64,000 nt of DNA, taken from contig CADCTD010000007.1 in assembly GCA_902805545.1 (NCBI GenBank), positions 17,021-81,020 on the forward strand, read 5' to 3'. Source of the DNA: an uncultured Craurococcus sp. Lineage in GTDB: Bacteria > Pseudomonadota > Alphaproteobacteria > Acetobacterales > Acetobacteraceae. Shown here piece by piece: positions 19,450 to 28,456 of this stretch (its first letter is position 1; each line of letters opens with the position of its first letter). The notes beneath the pieces were generated by a model that was not told where the DNA came from, did not search any database, and worked only from the letters and a program-made list of their open reading frames with translations. The position numbers and the translations under genes are program-made.

Positions 19450-21768
19450 TCAGATCGCGCGGAAGAAGTACTCGCCGACCGTCTTGAACCCGAGGCGGAA
19501 CAGGATGACCGTGTTCGACGCGTAGAGGCTCTGGGTGGTCGGGTCCTCGGCGAATCGCCTGATGAAGCGGCCCTCGAGGATGAAGCACTCATCCTCGTAG
19601 CCGGCCGAGCCCTGGACGAGGACGGCGCGGCCGAGGCCGAGATCGTACTTGCCGCTCACCGCCACGCGCCAGTACTCGCCGATACGGGCGGTGAAGCCGG
19701 CGCTCACCTCGTCGCGCGAGCGGCTGGGGACGAGGTAGGGCAGCGGCGGGGAGTACAGGTAGCCCGCCGAGACCGTCACCCGGCCGAGGCCGAGATTGGC
19801 GATGGTGTCGACCAGGCGCCGCTCGGTGAAGTTCTCGCCGTCGAGGCGGATGCGGCCGATGGTGTCGAACCAGGTGGTCGGCGCGATGCGCAGCCGGGCG
19901 ACATAGTCCGAGGCGCGGCGGTCGAGGCCGGAGCCGACATAGGGGCTTGAGATCTGGTCGTCCAGGCGGAAGGAGCGGCCGATCAGCCCTTCCACCTGCC
20001 CGCCATTGGGGAAGTCCCAGGCGGCGCGGATCGCCGCGTCGACGCGGGTGCCGCCTTCCTGCCGGTCCCGGCCGGTGAAGCGGTTGAGGGCGAAGAGGTT
20101 GGCATCGGTGAATTCGAAGTCGATGCTGTCCTCGTTCGGCACCCTGTACTGCGGCCCGGTCCGCGGGCCGGTGACGAGCTGCACGCGCGGCTCGATGGTC
20201 TGGCTTCCCCAGGCGCCGGCATAGCGGACGAAGGGCATCCGCCAGTCGAGCGCGGCGCGGATATTGCCGTTGAAGCGGTCGCCATTGGCCTCGGGCAGGT
20301 TGGTCGGCGGCTCCTGCAGCCCCTGGGAGCGATAGGCGAGGCCATCGGCCTGGATCTTCACCGTCCAGAGGCCGCCGAAGCGGTCCGTCTCCGGCCGCTG
20401 CCAGGAGACCCGGCTCGAGAGGCGCTGGGTGGAACTGCCGATGTCGCGGCTGATGCCGAGCAGCCCGGCATCGACGGTCAGGAAGCCGCCGAGATACTTG
20501 CCGCGCGGCGCATGCTCGACCACGGCATTGGGCAGGACATAGGGAATCTGCCGCGTGTCGTCGATGCTGCGCAGGCCCTGATAGGCGCGGGCATCGATGC
20601 GCGCATAGGTCTCGGTGCCCCAGAAGCCCTCGACGAAGGCCTGGCTGGTCAGCACCCGGCGGTACTCGTAGCGGAAGGTGCGGAGGTACTGCTCGCTGCT
20701 GGCGCGGTTGAGGTCGAAGCCAGCGCGCCAGTTCTCGTCGATGGTGAAGCGGCCCTTGAGGAAGATGTGCCCGGCCAGCTCCTCCTTGCCGCCGGTATCG
20801 CGGCCGTTCAGCCCGCCGATGGAGGCGCTGCCGGTGATCTCGCCGAAATTGAACAGCTTCCGGTACTCGAGGCCGAGATTGGGGTACTGCCGCGACGAGA
20901 GGATCGGGATGATGGTGAGGTCCGAGGTATCGTCGATCGCCCAGAAATAGGGCGTCTCGACGAAGGCCCCGAGGAAGCGGGTATAGCCGAGCGTCGGGAA
21001 GAGGAAGCCCGAGGCCCGCGGCGAGCTCGGGTCGGGATGCGAGAGATAGGGCGTGTAGAGCACCGGGACGCCGCCGAGGCGGACGGTCGCGTCGCGGTAG
21101 GTGATGCGCTGCTCGCCCTTGTCCTGCGTCGCGCGGCGGGCCTCGACCTGCCAGAGCGGCGGGGCCGTCGGGTCGTCGGCGCAGAGGTCGCAGGAGGAAT
21201 AGACGACGCGGGCCAGCTCATTGATCGTGCCGCCGGTGCGGCGGGCGCCGTTCGCCGCCATGCGGCCATTCGCCGCCAGCAGCGCACGGACGCCCTCCAG
21301 CACGCCGTCGCGGAAGCGGTCCTTCAGCTCCGCCTCGTCGGCGAACAGGACGGAGCCGTCCGGCTCCAACAATTGGACATTGCCGCGGGCGGTGGCGACG
21401 CCGGTATTGCGGTCATAGGTGAACTCGTCCGCGCGGAGCAGGCGCTCGCCCTGCCAGGCCTCGACCCGGCCGCGGGCGATGACGAGGCCCCTGTCGCGGT
21501 CGTACTCCACCTCCTCGGCGGTGAAGGTGACGGGGGCGTTGCGGTCGACCGGCTGGCCGCCGCCGACGAGGCCGCCGAGCGAGGGGCTCGCCGGGGCGCT
21601 CCCGCCCGGCCCGGTGCCGGGCGCCGGCGCCACCAGCGAGGGGCGGACGGAGGGGTCGAGCGGCGTCACGCTCGGCTGTTCGAGCTGCGCCAGGGCCTGG
21701 CCGGCCGGCAGCAGCGCGAGCGCCCAGCCCAGGAGGAGGCGCCGGCGGCGTGCGGTGCGAGGGCTCAT
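19450..21768 (-). CDS. lptD: LPS-assembly protein LptD (outer membrane)
   Basis: A 772-residue outer-membrane protein with a signal peptide (LLLGWALALLPAGQALAQ). A Pro/Gly-rich linker leads to the OstA-type periplasmic domain at about 75-190 (VTFTAEEVEYDRDRGLVIARG, RADEFTYDRNTGVATARGNV). The rest is a beta-barrel with alternating strands, ending RLGFKTVGEYFFRAI with a terminal aromatic-rich strand. The family places LPS in the outer leaflet with lipoprotein LptE. The CDLC cysteine pair near residue 195 may serve disulfide formation. It overlaps lptG by ATGA as the last gene of lptF-lptG-lptD. Confidence 0.95.
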   Translation of the reverse strand: MSPRTARRRRLLLGWALALLPAGQALAQLEQPSVTPLDPSVRPSLVAPAPGTGPGGSAPASPSLGGLVGGGQPVDRNAPVTFTAEEVEYDRDRGLVIARGRVEAWQGERLLRADEFTYDRNTGVATARGNVQLLEPDGSVLFADEAELKDRFRDGVLEGVRALLAANGRMAANGARRTGGTINELARVVYSSCDLCADDPTAPPLWQVEARRATQDKGEQRITYRDATVRLGGVPVLYTPYLSHPDPSSPRASGFLFPTLGYTRFLGAFVETPYFWAIDDTSDLTIIPILSSRQYPNLGLEYRKLFNFGEITGSASIGGLNGRDTGGKEELAGHIFLKGRFTIDENWRAGFDLNRASSEQYLRTFRYEYRRVLTSQAFVEGFWGTETYARIDARAYQGLRSIDDTRQIPYVLPNAVVEHAPRGKYLGGFLTVDAGLLGISRDIGSSTQRLSSRVSWQRPETDRFGGLWTVKIQADGLAYRSQGLQEPPTNLPEANGDRFNGNIRAALDWRMPFVRYAGAWGSQTIEPRVQLVTGPRTGPQYRVPNEDSIDFEFTDANLFALNRFTGRDRQEGGTRVDAAIRAAWDFPNGGQVEGLIGRSFRLDDQISSPYVGSGLDRRASDYVARLRIAPTTWFDTIGRIRLDGENFTERRLVDTIANLGLGRVTVSAGYLYSPPLPYLVPSRSRDEVSAGFTARIGEYWRVAVSGKYDLGLGRAVLVQGSAGYEDECFILEGRFIRRFAEDPTTQSLYASNTVILFRLGFKTVGEYFFRAI

Positions 21769-22886
21769 CCATCCTCCAGATGCAGCAGCAGGGCGAGGGC
21801 GAGCAGCAGCCCGGTCATGGTTGGCGCCCAGGCGGCGAGAGGCACCGGGAGCGTCCCTGCCTCGCCGAATTCATTGGCGATCTTGTCGAGCACAAAGAGC
21901 ATGAAGCCGGCCGCGACGCCGGCCCCGATCATCTGCGCCACCCCGCCGCGGCGGGAGGAGCGCATGGAGAAGCCGGCCGCCAGCAGCGCCATGGCCGCGG
22001 CCAGGACGGGCAGCGAGAGCAGGCTCTGGAAATGCAGCCGGTGCCGCACGGCGGAGAAGCCGGCCGCCTCCAGCACCGCGATGAAGCCAGGCAGAGCCCA
22101 GACCGAGAGCGTATCCGGCGAGGCGAAGCTGTTCTCGATGCGGTCGGGCGTCAGCTCGGTCGGGAAGCTGAGCTCCTGCTTCGGCCCCGCGCTGCGGTCG
22201 GCATTGAAGGTGACGGCCTCCTCCAGCACCCAGCGGCCGGGCACCAGCCGGGCTCGCGGCGCCTCGATCCGGCCGAGCGGCCGGTCATTGGCGGAGAGGC
22301 GCCAGAGGGAGACGTCGGTCATGCTGAACCCCTGCCCTGCCGCTTCGCGGTCGGAGACGGGGCGGCCGGAGAGGATCGCGACGCCCTGCTCCTCGATGCC
22401 GCGATCGGCCTGGCGGAGCCAGAGCCGGCCGCCAGCGAGTGCGGTGATGCCGGCGCTGGTGCGAAGATAGGCGTAGTCCAGCCGCTCCGCCCGGGCGAGC
22501 ATCACCGAGGAGAGGGGCGAGATGGCAGCCGTGCCGAGCCCGCCGACGAGCAGCGCCACCGCCACCGGGCCGGAGAGGAAGCCCCAGGCAGAAATGCCGG
22601 CCGCCCGGGCCACCACCAGCTCGGAGGAGCGGGTCAGGCGCCAAAAGGCCAGCAATCCGCCGAGCAGGATGGCGAAGGGCAGGATCTGCAGCGCGACGAA
22701 GGGCAGGCGCAGCCCGGCGATCGTCGCCACCAGGGCGAAGCCGGCATCCGGCCGGGTCGCGGCGCGCCGCAGCAACTCGATAAAGTCGAAGAGCGAGACG
22801 AGCAGGGTCAGCCCCGCCAGCATGGCCAGCGTCGCGCCGACGAAGCGGCGGGCGACGTAGCGCGTCAGCGTCAGCGCCATCATCAT
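21765..22886 (-). CDS. lptG: LPS export ABC transporter permease LptG
   Basis: A 373-residue inner-membrane permease of the LptB2FGC complex, with three N-terminal helices (YVARRFVGATLAMLAGLTLLV onward split by loops), a periplasmic beta-jellyroll domain around residues 125-265 and three C-terminal helices. The coupling region SSELVVARAAGISAWGFLSGP is typical of the family. It starts at the first of three consecutive ATG codons, which overlap the lptF stop, and its own stop overlaps the lptD start. lptB, lptC and lptA are not in the window. Confidence 0.93.
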   Translation of the reverse strand: MMMALTLTRYVARRFVGATLAMLAGLTLLVSLFDFIELLRRAATRPDAGFALVATIAGLRLPFVALQILPFAILLGGLLAFWRLTRSSELVVARAAGISAWGFLSGPVAVALLVGGLGTAAISPLSSVMLARAERLDYAYLRTSAGITALAGGRLWLRQADRGIEEQGVAILSGRPVSDREAAGQGFSMTDVSLWRLSANDRPLGRIEAPRARLVPGRWVLEEAVTFNADRSAGPKQELSFPTELTPDRIENSFASPDTLSVWALPGFIAVLEAAGFSAVRHRLHFQSLLSLPVLAAAMALLAAGFSMRSSRRGGVAQMIGAGVAAGFMLFVLDKIANEFGEAGTLPVPLAAWAPTMTGLLLALALLLHLEDG

Positions 22887-24058
22887 GGCGCGGTGACGCC
22901 CGCGCCGCGGCGGCCGAACCACCAGCCTTGCGGCCAGCCCGGCGCACCGGACAGCACCCAGGCGGAGATCAGCCCGGGCAGCAGCGTGTTCAGCCAGATC
23001 AGCGGGATCAGCCGCGGCGTCCGCGCGGCCAGGTTGCCCGCCGTCAGGCCAAAGGCAAGCAGCGCCACCACCACCGCGATCCCGGTGAAGAGACGCAGGC
23101 TGCCGCCATGGCGGCGGAACTGCCCGGTCAGCGCCGTCGCCAGGGCGACGAGCGCGTAGCTGACCGCATTCAGCGGGCTGGTCAGGCGCTGGTGCGCCTC
23201 GGCGGCGAAGCGCCTCAGGTCCCGCTCGGGGATGTGCTCTGCCGGGTCGGGGTGGAGCAGCTCGTCGAGGGTTCGTTCCTGGGCGTTGCGGTAGCGGCTG
23301 TCGGCCTCGGAGCTGCGGGCACGGGCCAGGTCGACGCTGTTCTCGCTGAAGGAGAGGACGGAAAGGCGGAGCTGCTGCGCCGTGCCGGGCGGCGAGCCGG
23401 GCGGCGGCGCTACCTTCTCCACCTGCTGGCGCTGGCCGTTCTCGAGGGTGACGCGAGGGCCGTTGGGGCCCGGCGCGATATGGCCGCTCTCGGCGAGGAT
23501 GGTGACGGGCGCACCCGCCTCGCGCGCATCGTGCACCAGGATTCCGCGCAGCGTGCCGTCCGGGTCGCGGTAGCGGGCATAGACGGTGAGGTCGCCGCCG
23601 ATGGAGCTGAACACGCCTTCTTGAACAAGGATCGCGACCAACTCGTTGCGGATTTCGAACTGCCAGGCACGGAAGGCGGCCTGGCTGGCCGGCACCACCC
23701 AGAGATTGAGCACATAGCAAAGCAGCATCGCCAGCCCGGCGATCGCCAGCACCGGCCGCGCCAGCTGCCATTGCGACAGGCCGGCCGCGCGCATCACCAC
23801 CAGCTCCCGGTCCGAGGCGAGGCGCACATAGATGAAGAGCGACACGACGAAGGTCGTGATCGGCAGGATGATGGCGAAGAAGCTCGGCAGCAGCAGGCCC
23901 GTCAGCTCGATGAAGACAGTGAAAGAGAGGCCGCGGTCGAGCACCAGCTCGATGAAGCGCAGCGACTGGGTCAACCAGACGAGCGCCGCCAGGCCGATGG
24001 TCACGGCCAGCAGCGCGACGCCCAGCTGGCGGAAGATGTAGCGGTCGAGGCGACTCAT
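22883..24058 (-). CDS. lptF: LPS export ABC transporter permease LptF
   Basis: A 391-residue partner permease to LptG. It begins SRLDRYIFRQLGVALLAVTI and has the family coupling segment SDRELVVMRAAGLSQWQLARP near residue 80. The periplasmic jellyroll domain spans about 125-265, and three membrane helices follow toward the C-terminus (SYALVALATALTGQFRRHGG). The ATG at 24058 is preferred over the GTG one codon upstream. It is the first gene of the lptF-lptG-lptD unit; the 97 bases before it contain nothing else recognisable. Confidence 0.93.
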   Translation of the reverse strand: MSRLDRYIFRQLGVALLAVTIGLAALVWLTQSLRFIELVLDRGLSFTVFIELTGLLLPSFFAIILPITTFVVSLFIYVRLASDRELVVMRAAGLSQWQLARPVLAIAGLAMLLCYVLNLWVVPASQAAFRAWQFEIRNELVAILVQEGVFSSIGGDLTVYARYRDPDGTLRGILVHDAREAGAPVTILAESGHIAPGPNGPRVTLENGQRQQVEKVAPPPGSPPGTAQQLRLSVLSFSENSVDLARARSSEADSRYRNAQERTLDELLHPDPAEHIPERDLRRFAAEAHQRLTSPLNAVSYALVALATALTGQFRRHGGSLRLFTGIAVVVALLAFGLTAGNLAARTPRLIPLIWLNTLLPGLISAWVLSGAPGWPQGWWFGRRGAGVTAP

Positions 24059-24158
24059 CACCGGGTCATATGGAAACGGGGGCGCACCCTAGCCGCTGCC
24101 GGTGGCGGGGGAAAGGATTGGGGGGTGACGTCGGACCGGTGGCGGCCCGAGGTTGCCC

Positions 24159-25583
24159 TCAGGGCAACACCTTCCCCGGATTCATGATCCCCCGCGGGTC
24201 GATCGCCGCCTTGATCCGCTGCATCACCGCCAGTTCCGGCCCGCCGCGCCAGCCTTCCATCATGTCGGTCTTGAGACGGCCGATGCCGTGCTCGGCGCTG
24301 AAGCTGCCGCCGAGCTCGCGGACCACCTCGTTCACCGTCGCCATGATCTCGTGGCTGCGGGCGAGGAAGGCGGTGGCATCCATCCCCTCCGGCTGCTGCA
24401 GGTTCATGTGGATGTTGCCGTCGCCCATATGGCCGAAGGGCACCGGGCGGATGCCGGGGATGAGGCGGCGGCAGGCCTCGGAGGCGCGGCGGATCAGCTC
24501 CGGCGTCCGCGAGACGGGGACGGAGACGTCGTTCTTCACCGAGGCGCCCTCGCGCTTCTGCGCCTCCGGGTGTTCCTCGCGGATGCGCCAGATGGCGGCG
24601 CGCTGGGCCTCGCTCTCGCCGATGGCGGCGTCCAGCACCTCCTCCGCCTCCAGCGCCTCCTCCAGCACGGCTTCGAGCAGGGCACGCAGCCCGGCATCGG
24701 GGCGGGTGGAGGCGAGGTCGACCAGCACGTAATGCTCGGCGGGCGTGGCGAGGGGGATGGTACCGCCCTCGATCAGCCGGGCATAGAAGCCGACGCCGGT
24801 GCCGGACATGTACTCGAAGGCGCGCACCGCCGTCTCGTCGCGGTCGCGGAAGCGGCGGAAGAGTCCGAGGGCCGCCTCCTCGTCGCGCACGGCGCAGAGG
24901 GCGACCTCGCTCTCCTTGGGCCGCGCGAAGAGGCGGAGCACCGCGGCGGTGATGAAGCCGAGCGTCCCCTCCGCGCCGACGAAGAGATGGCGCAGCGCGT
25001 AGCCGGTATTGTCCTTCCTGAGGCGGCGGAGGCCGTTCCAGACCTGCCCGTCCGGCAGCACAACCTCGAGGCCGAGCATCAGCTCCCGCGCATTGCCGTA
25101 GCGGACGGTGGTGTTGCCCCCCGCATTGGTCGAGAGCACGCCGCCGATCGTCGCCGTCCCCTCGGCGCCGAGCGAGAGCGGGAAGAGGCAACCGGCCTCG
25201 GCCGCTGCATCCTGCGCCGCCTTCACCACCAGCCCGGCCTCGACCGTCATCGTCATGTCGAGCGGGTCGAGGTCGCGGATGCGGTTCATCCGGGCGAGGG
25301 AGACGACGACCTGCCGCCCGCCCTCGTCCGGCGTGGCGCCGCCGACCATGGAGGTGTTGCCGCCCTGCGGCACCAGCGGCATCCCGGCGGCCGCGCAGAG
25401 CCGCACCGCCTCGGCCAGTTCCGCAGTGCTGGCCGGGCGCAGCACGCAGGGGGTGCGCCCGCGGTAGAGCAGGCGCCAGTCGGCGAGATGCGGCTCGAGA
25501 TCGGCAGCCTCGGTCAGGATGCCGCGCGGGCCGAGCAGCGCGGAGAGGCGGTCGAGCAGCGGGGGCGCGAGGTCGTCGGGCAT
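24159..25583 (-). CDS. FAD-linked D-2-hydroxyacid dehydrogenase (GlcD / D-2-hydroxyglutarate dehydrogenase family)
   Basis: A 474-residue flavoprotein. The N-terminal FAD_binding_4 (PCMH) domain has PLVPQGGNTSMVGGATP around residues 65-85 and GVLSTNAGGNTTVRYGNARE near 140. The C-terminal FAD-oxidase domain ends with VPFGHMGDGNIHMNL, then SAEHGIGRLKTDMM, which hold the family's metal and substrate histidines. It oxidises a D-2-hydroxyacid, passing electrons to the membrane chain; the substrate (D-lactate, glycolate or D-2-hydroxyglutarate) cannot be fixed. The start at 25583 matches the family N-terminus, though no clear ribosome site precedes it. Confidence 0.88.
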   Translation of the reverse strand: MPDDLAPPLLDRLSALLGPRGILTEAADLEPHLADWRLLYRGRTPCVLRPASTAELAEAVRLCAAAGMPLVPQGGNTSMVGGATPDEGGRQVVVSLARMNRIRDLDPLDMTMTVEAGLVVKAAQDAAAEAGCLFPLSLGAEGTATIGGVLSTNAGGNTTVRYGNARELMLGLEVVLPDGQVWNGLRRLRKDNTGYALRHLFVGAEGTLGFITAAVLRLFARPKESEVALCAVRDEEAALGLFRRFRDRDETAVRAFEYMSGTGVGFYARLIEGGTIPLATPAEHYVLVDLASTRPDAGLRALLEAVLEEALEAEEVLDAAIGESEAQRAAIWRIREEHPEAQKREGASVKNDVSVPVSRTPELIRRASEACRRLIPGIRPVPFGHMGDGNIHMNLQQPEGMDATAFLARSHEIMATVNEVVRELGGSFSAEHGIGRLKTDMMEGWRGGPELAVMQRIKAAIDPRGIMNPGKVLP

Positions 25584-25690
25584 GGCGGGAAGGTCGTGCC
25601 GAAGGGGCCCCGGGTCAATCGCCGCCTTGCCCGTCTTTCTCTCGGGTTTGCGCCTCTCGGGTTTGTGCAATGTGACGGGACCGCTTCGCC

Positions 25691-25696
25691 TATAAC
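25691..25696 (+). promoter_or_regulatory. candidate -10 element of the RTX gene
   Basis: TATAAC occurs in a short AT-rich island (25680-25740) that contrasts with the GC-rich surroundings and lies 45 bases before the ATG at 25742. The nearest -35-like element, TTGTGC, is too far for a standard spacing, so only the -10 is proposed. Confidence 0.3.
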
Positions 25697-25741
25697 ATGA
25701 ATATTGTATTCAGTTTGACGCGTAATAGGACAAAGCAAGTC

Positions 25742-26542
25742 ATGTCCACGTACATCAACGGCGGTGCCTGGGCCGACACCCTTCTCGGCGATGCCGGCGA
25801 AAATGGCATCCAGGGTTGGGGTGGTAACGATCTGATCTATGGCGACGGGCTGAATGGACCCCGCCCCCCGATCTTCCCGGAACCTTTTCCCGGCCCCGTC
25901 ATCAACGCCAACTGGATTGATGCCGGCGAGGGAAATGACACGGTCTATGCAGGCTATGGCAGCGATCATGTCTGGGGCCGCAGCGGCAACGACCTGATCT
26001 ACGGCTACGGCTTCGTCGCCGGGACCGACCAGTGGCAGAGCGCCCAGGCCCGGGACAGCGATGGCAACGACAGCCTTTACGGCGGCGATGGCCACGACAC
26101 GCTGATGGGCGGCGGCGGCTACGACCTGCTGAGGGGCGGGGCCGGCAACGACGTGCTCGTGGGCGGCGTCGGGGCCGACACGCTCACCGGCGGCAGCGGG
26201 TATGATGTCTTCCGCTTCGGCAGCACCCACAGCCAGGCCAAGCTGCCGGTCTATGACACCACCGGCGACGTGGTGACCGACTTCCGCAGTGGCGAGGACA
26301 AGCTGGATCTCACGGCCTTCCTCGCCCCCTTCTACGACAAGCCGGCGGTGGATTTCCTCGGCACCGGCGCCTTCACCGACGCCACCCACATGCAGGTGCG
26401 GGCGAAGGTCGAGAGCGGGCTTACGGTGGTCGAGGTCTATGTCCCGTTCTACAACCAGACCGGCGCACCGGGCGGCCCCAGCGCGAGCTTCACCCTGAGC
26501 GGGGAGCACTCCCTGGCGAGGTCCGACTTCATCCTGGCTTGA
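25742..26542 (+). CDS. RTX calcium-binding protein, second paralogue
   Basis: A 266-residue protein with no signal peptide and RTX repeats near the N-terminus (TLLGDAGENGIQGWGGND) and at about residues 110-160 (SLYGGDGHDTLMGGGGYD, LLRGGAGNDVLVGG). A serralysin-like C-terminal domain follows (YDVFRFGSTHS, VVTDFRSGEDKLDLTAF), and the protein ends SGEHSLARSDFILA. The tail matches that of the protein at 15691, suggesting one secretion system exports both. No catalytic domain is visible. The ATG at 25742 has AGGA upstream; an ATG at 25697 is less likely because it adds an unrelated lysine/arginine stretch. The upstream DNA is unusually AT-rich. Confidence 0.87.
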   Translation: MSTYINGGAWADTLLGDAGENGIQGWGGNDLIYGDGLNGPRPPIFPEPFPGPVINANWIDAGEGNDTVYAGYGSDHVWGRSGNDLIYGYGFVAGTDQWQSAQARDSDGNDSLYGGDGHDTLMGGGGYDLLRGGAGNDVLVGGVGADTLTGGSGYDVFRFGSTHSQAKLPVYDTTGDVVTDFRSGEDKLDLTAFLAPFYDKPAVDFLGTGAFTDATHMQVRAKVESGLTVVEVYVPFYNQTGAPGGPSASFTLSGEHSLARSDFILA

Positions 26543-26597
26543 TGCGGCCCGTCCTCCCGGGCTTCATGGCGGCCGAGGAATCGGAGGAAAGCCCGGC

Positions 26598-27674
26598 ATG
26601 CGCAGCCTGAGGATTGCCGCCATCGGCGGCGACGGCATCGGCCCCGAGGTGATCGAGGCCGGCTGCCGGGTGCTGGAGGCGACCGCCCGGGCCGATGGCG
26701 GCTTCGCCTGCGAATTCCAGGGCTTCGACTGGGGCAGCGCGATGTACCGCGCGAGCGGGCGGATGATGCCGGAGGACGGGCTCCGCCGGCTCGAAGGCTT
26801 CGACGCCATCTTCTTCGGCGCGGTCGGCGCCCCCGACATCCCGGACCACGTCACCCTTTGGGAGCTGCGGCTGGCCATTTGCCAGGGCTTCGACCAGTAC
26901 GCCAATGTGCGGCCTACCCGCCTGCTTCCCGGCGTCCAGGGGCCGTTGCGGGAGGAGCTCGGGCGGCAGATCGACTGGGTGATCGTGCGCGAGAATTCGG
27001 AGGGCGAATACGCCGGCGTCGGCGGGCGCGCGCATCGCGGCCTGCCGCTCGAGGTCGCCATGGATGTCGCCGTCTTCACCCGCGAGGGCGTGGCGCGCAT
27101 CTGCCGCCATGCCTGCGAGATCGCCATGAGCCGGCCGCGCAGGCTGCTGACCGTCGTCACCAAGTCCAACGCGCAGCGGCACGGCATGGTGATGTGGGAC
27201 GAGGTCTGCGCCGAGGTGACGGCACAATACCCGGAGCTCACCGTCGACAAGATGCTGGTCGATGCGATGACCGCGCGCATGGTGATGAAGCCGGGGACGG
27301 TCGACACCGTCGTCGCCACCAACCTGCATGCCGACATCCTCTCGGACCTGGCCTCCGCGCTGGCGGGGTCCTTGGGCATCGGCGCGACCGGCAACATCGA
27401 CCCGTCGCGCCAGCGGCCCTCGATGTTCGAGCCGATCCATGGCTCGGCCTTCGACATCACGGGCAAGGGCATTGCCAACCCGCTCGGCGCCTTCTGGACG
27501 GCGGCGATGCTGCTCGAGCATTGCGGCGAGCCGCGCGCGGCGGGGCGGCTGATGGCGGCGGTGGAGGCGGTCACGGGGCGCGGCCAGGTGCTGACGCCCG
27601 ATCTCGGCGGCACCGCGACCACGGCCGAGGTAACCGCCGCGGTGATCGCGGCGCTGGAAGGGGCGAATGCCTGA
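26598..27674 (+). CDS. tartrate dehydrogenase / D-malate dehydrogenase (decarboxylating)
   Basis: A 358-residue NAD-dependent beta-decarboxylating dehydrogenase of the isopropylmalate/isocitrate dehydrogenase family. It has IAAIGGDGIGPEVIEAG at the N-terminus, the substrate-binding VIVRENSEGEYAGVGG around residue 130, TKSNAQRHGMVMWDEV near 190, and the metal/NAD motif MFEPIHGSAFDITGKGIANP around 275-295. The NAQRHGM and GSAxDITGK wording is typical of the TtuC/DmlA branch rather than LeuB. Likely substrates are D-malate or L-tartrate. The ATG follows CGGAGGAA. The RTX gene ends 55 bases upstream; no functional tie is apparent. Confidence 0.9.
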   Translation: MRSLRIAAIGGDGIGPEVIEAGCRVLEATARADGGFACEFQGFDWGSAMYRASGRMMPEDGLRRLEGFDAIFFGAVGAPDIPDHVTLWELRLAICQGFDQYANVRPTRLLPGVQGPLREELGRQIDWVIVRENSEGEYAGVGGRAHRGLPLEVAMDVAVFTREGVARICRHACEIAMSRPRRLLTVVTKSNAQRHGMVMWDEVCAEVTAQYPELTVDKMLVDAMTARMVMKPGTVDTVVATNLHADILSDLASALAGSLGIGATGNIDPSRQRPSMFEPIHGSAFDITGKGIANPLGAFWTAAMLLEHCGEPRAAGRLMAAVEAVTGRGQVLTPDLGGTATTAEVTAAVIAALEGANA

Positions 27675-27698
27675 CCGGCACCGCCCCCGGCAGGAATG

Positions 27699-28334
27699 CT
27701 ACCTGACGGTGTAGTTCGTCAGCGCGCAGGCATTCACGTTCCGCCGCTCCTGCGCCTGGCCGCCGGCGAAGACGATGCGGAGGTCATAGTTGCACTCGCC
27801 TTGCGGCAGGCGGACCGGGAAGGTCGCGCCGGGCTGCACGACATCCTCGCCGAGCCGGTCCGGGCCCCAATTCTGCTGCGAGGAGGGCGAGGCGTAGAAT
27901 TCCTCGATCACCCGCCCGCTCTGGTTCAGCAGGTTGAAGGAGGGGTTGCCCTGCTGCGTGTTCCCCTGCTGCTGGTTGCGCTGGGTCCGCGGCGCCGGGC
28001 CGCCCGGCTGGCCGAGCACCAGGTCCGTCATGGCGCAGGTGTTGACGTTCCGCCGCTCCTCGGCCGTGCCGCCCTGGTAGACGATGCGGATGTCGAAGGT
28101 GCAGTTGCCATCGGCCGGCAGGCGGACGATCCAGGAGGCGCCGGGTGCGATCACCTCATTGCCGAGCCGGTCCTGGCCCCAGCTCCGCTCGTTGGTCGCC
28201 GAGGCGTAGACTTCGTTCACGACATTCGGGGTGTTGTTGACGACGCGGAAGGAGGGGTCGCTGGACTGTGCCTGACCGGGACCCGTCCAGGCCAGCAAGC
28301 CAAAGGCAGCGACCAACACCATGCGACGCAACAT
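27699..28334 (-). CDS. exported protein with a tandemly duplicated unknown domain
   Basis: A 211-residue protein with a signal peptide (LVAAFGLLAWTGPGQAQ) and two copies of one ~80-residue domain joined by a Gln/Asn-rich linker. Copy 1 (about 27-105) and copy 2 (about 125-211) share the order: FRVVNNTP or FNLLNQSG, NEVYAS or EEFYAS, WGQDRLG or WGPDRLG, PGASWIVRLP or PGATFPVRLP, then a cysteine, FDIRIVY or YDLRIVF and RRNVNTCAMT or RRNVNACALT. Each copy has two cysteines that could form a disulfide. I do not recognise the family. GGAGG precedes the ATG. Probably periplasmic. Confidence 0.75.
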   Translation of the reverse strand: MLRRMVLVAAFGLLAWTGPGQAQSSDPSFRVVNNTPNVVNEVYASATNERSWGQDRLGNEVIAPGASWIVRLPADGNCTFDIRIVYQGGTAEERRNVNTCAMTDLVLGQPGGPAPRTQRNQQQGNTQQGNPSFNLLNQSGRVIEEFYASPSSQQNWGPDRLGEDVVQPGATFPVRLPQGECNYDLRIVFAGGQAQERRNVNACALTNYTVR

Positions 28335-28456
28335 GCCATCCTCCGGAAAGACCGTCCGACAGGATAACCAATCGGTCCGGGGGCGACCATGGGTTGCAAC
28401 CCAGCCGGGCTACACGGCGGCGTCACCGGAAGCCGGCCGTTCCCGGACCCGCGCGA

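Noticed and set aside
20512..24187. Long plus-strand frames opposite the lptFGD genes
   Set aside because: The minus strand encodes complete Lpt proteins with overlapping junctions; the plus frames lack ribosome sites and motifs.
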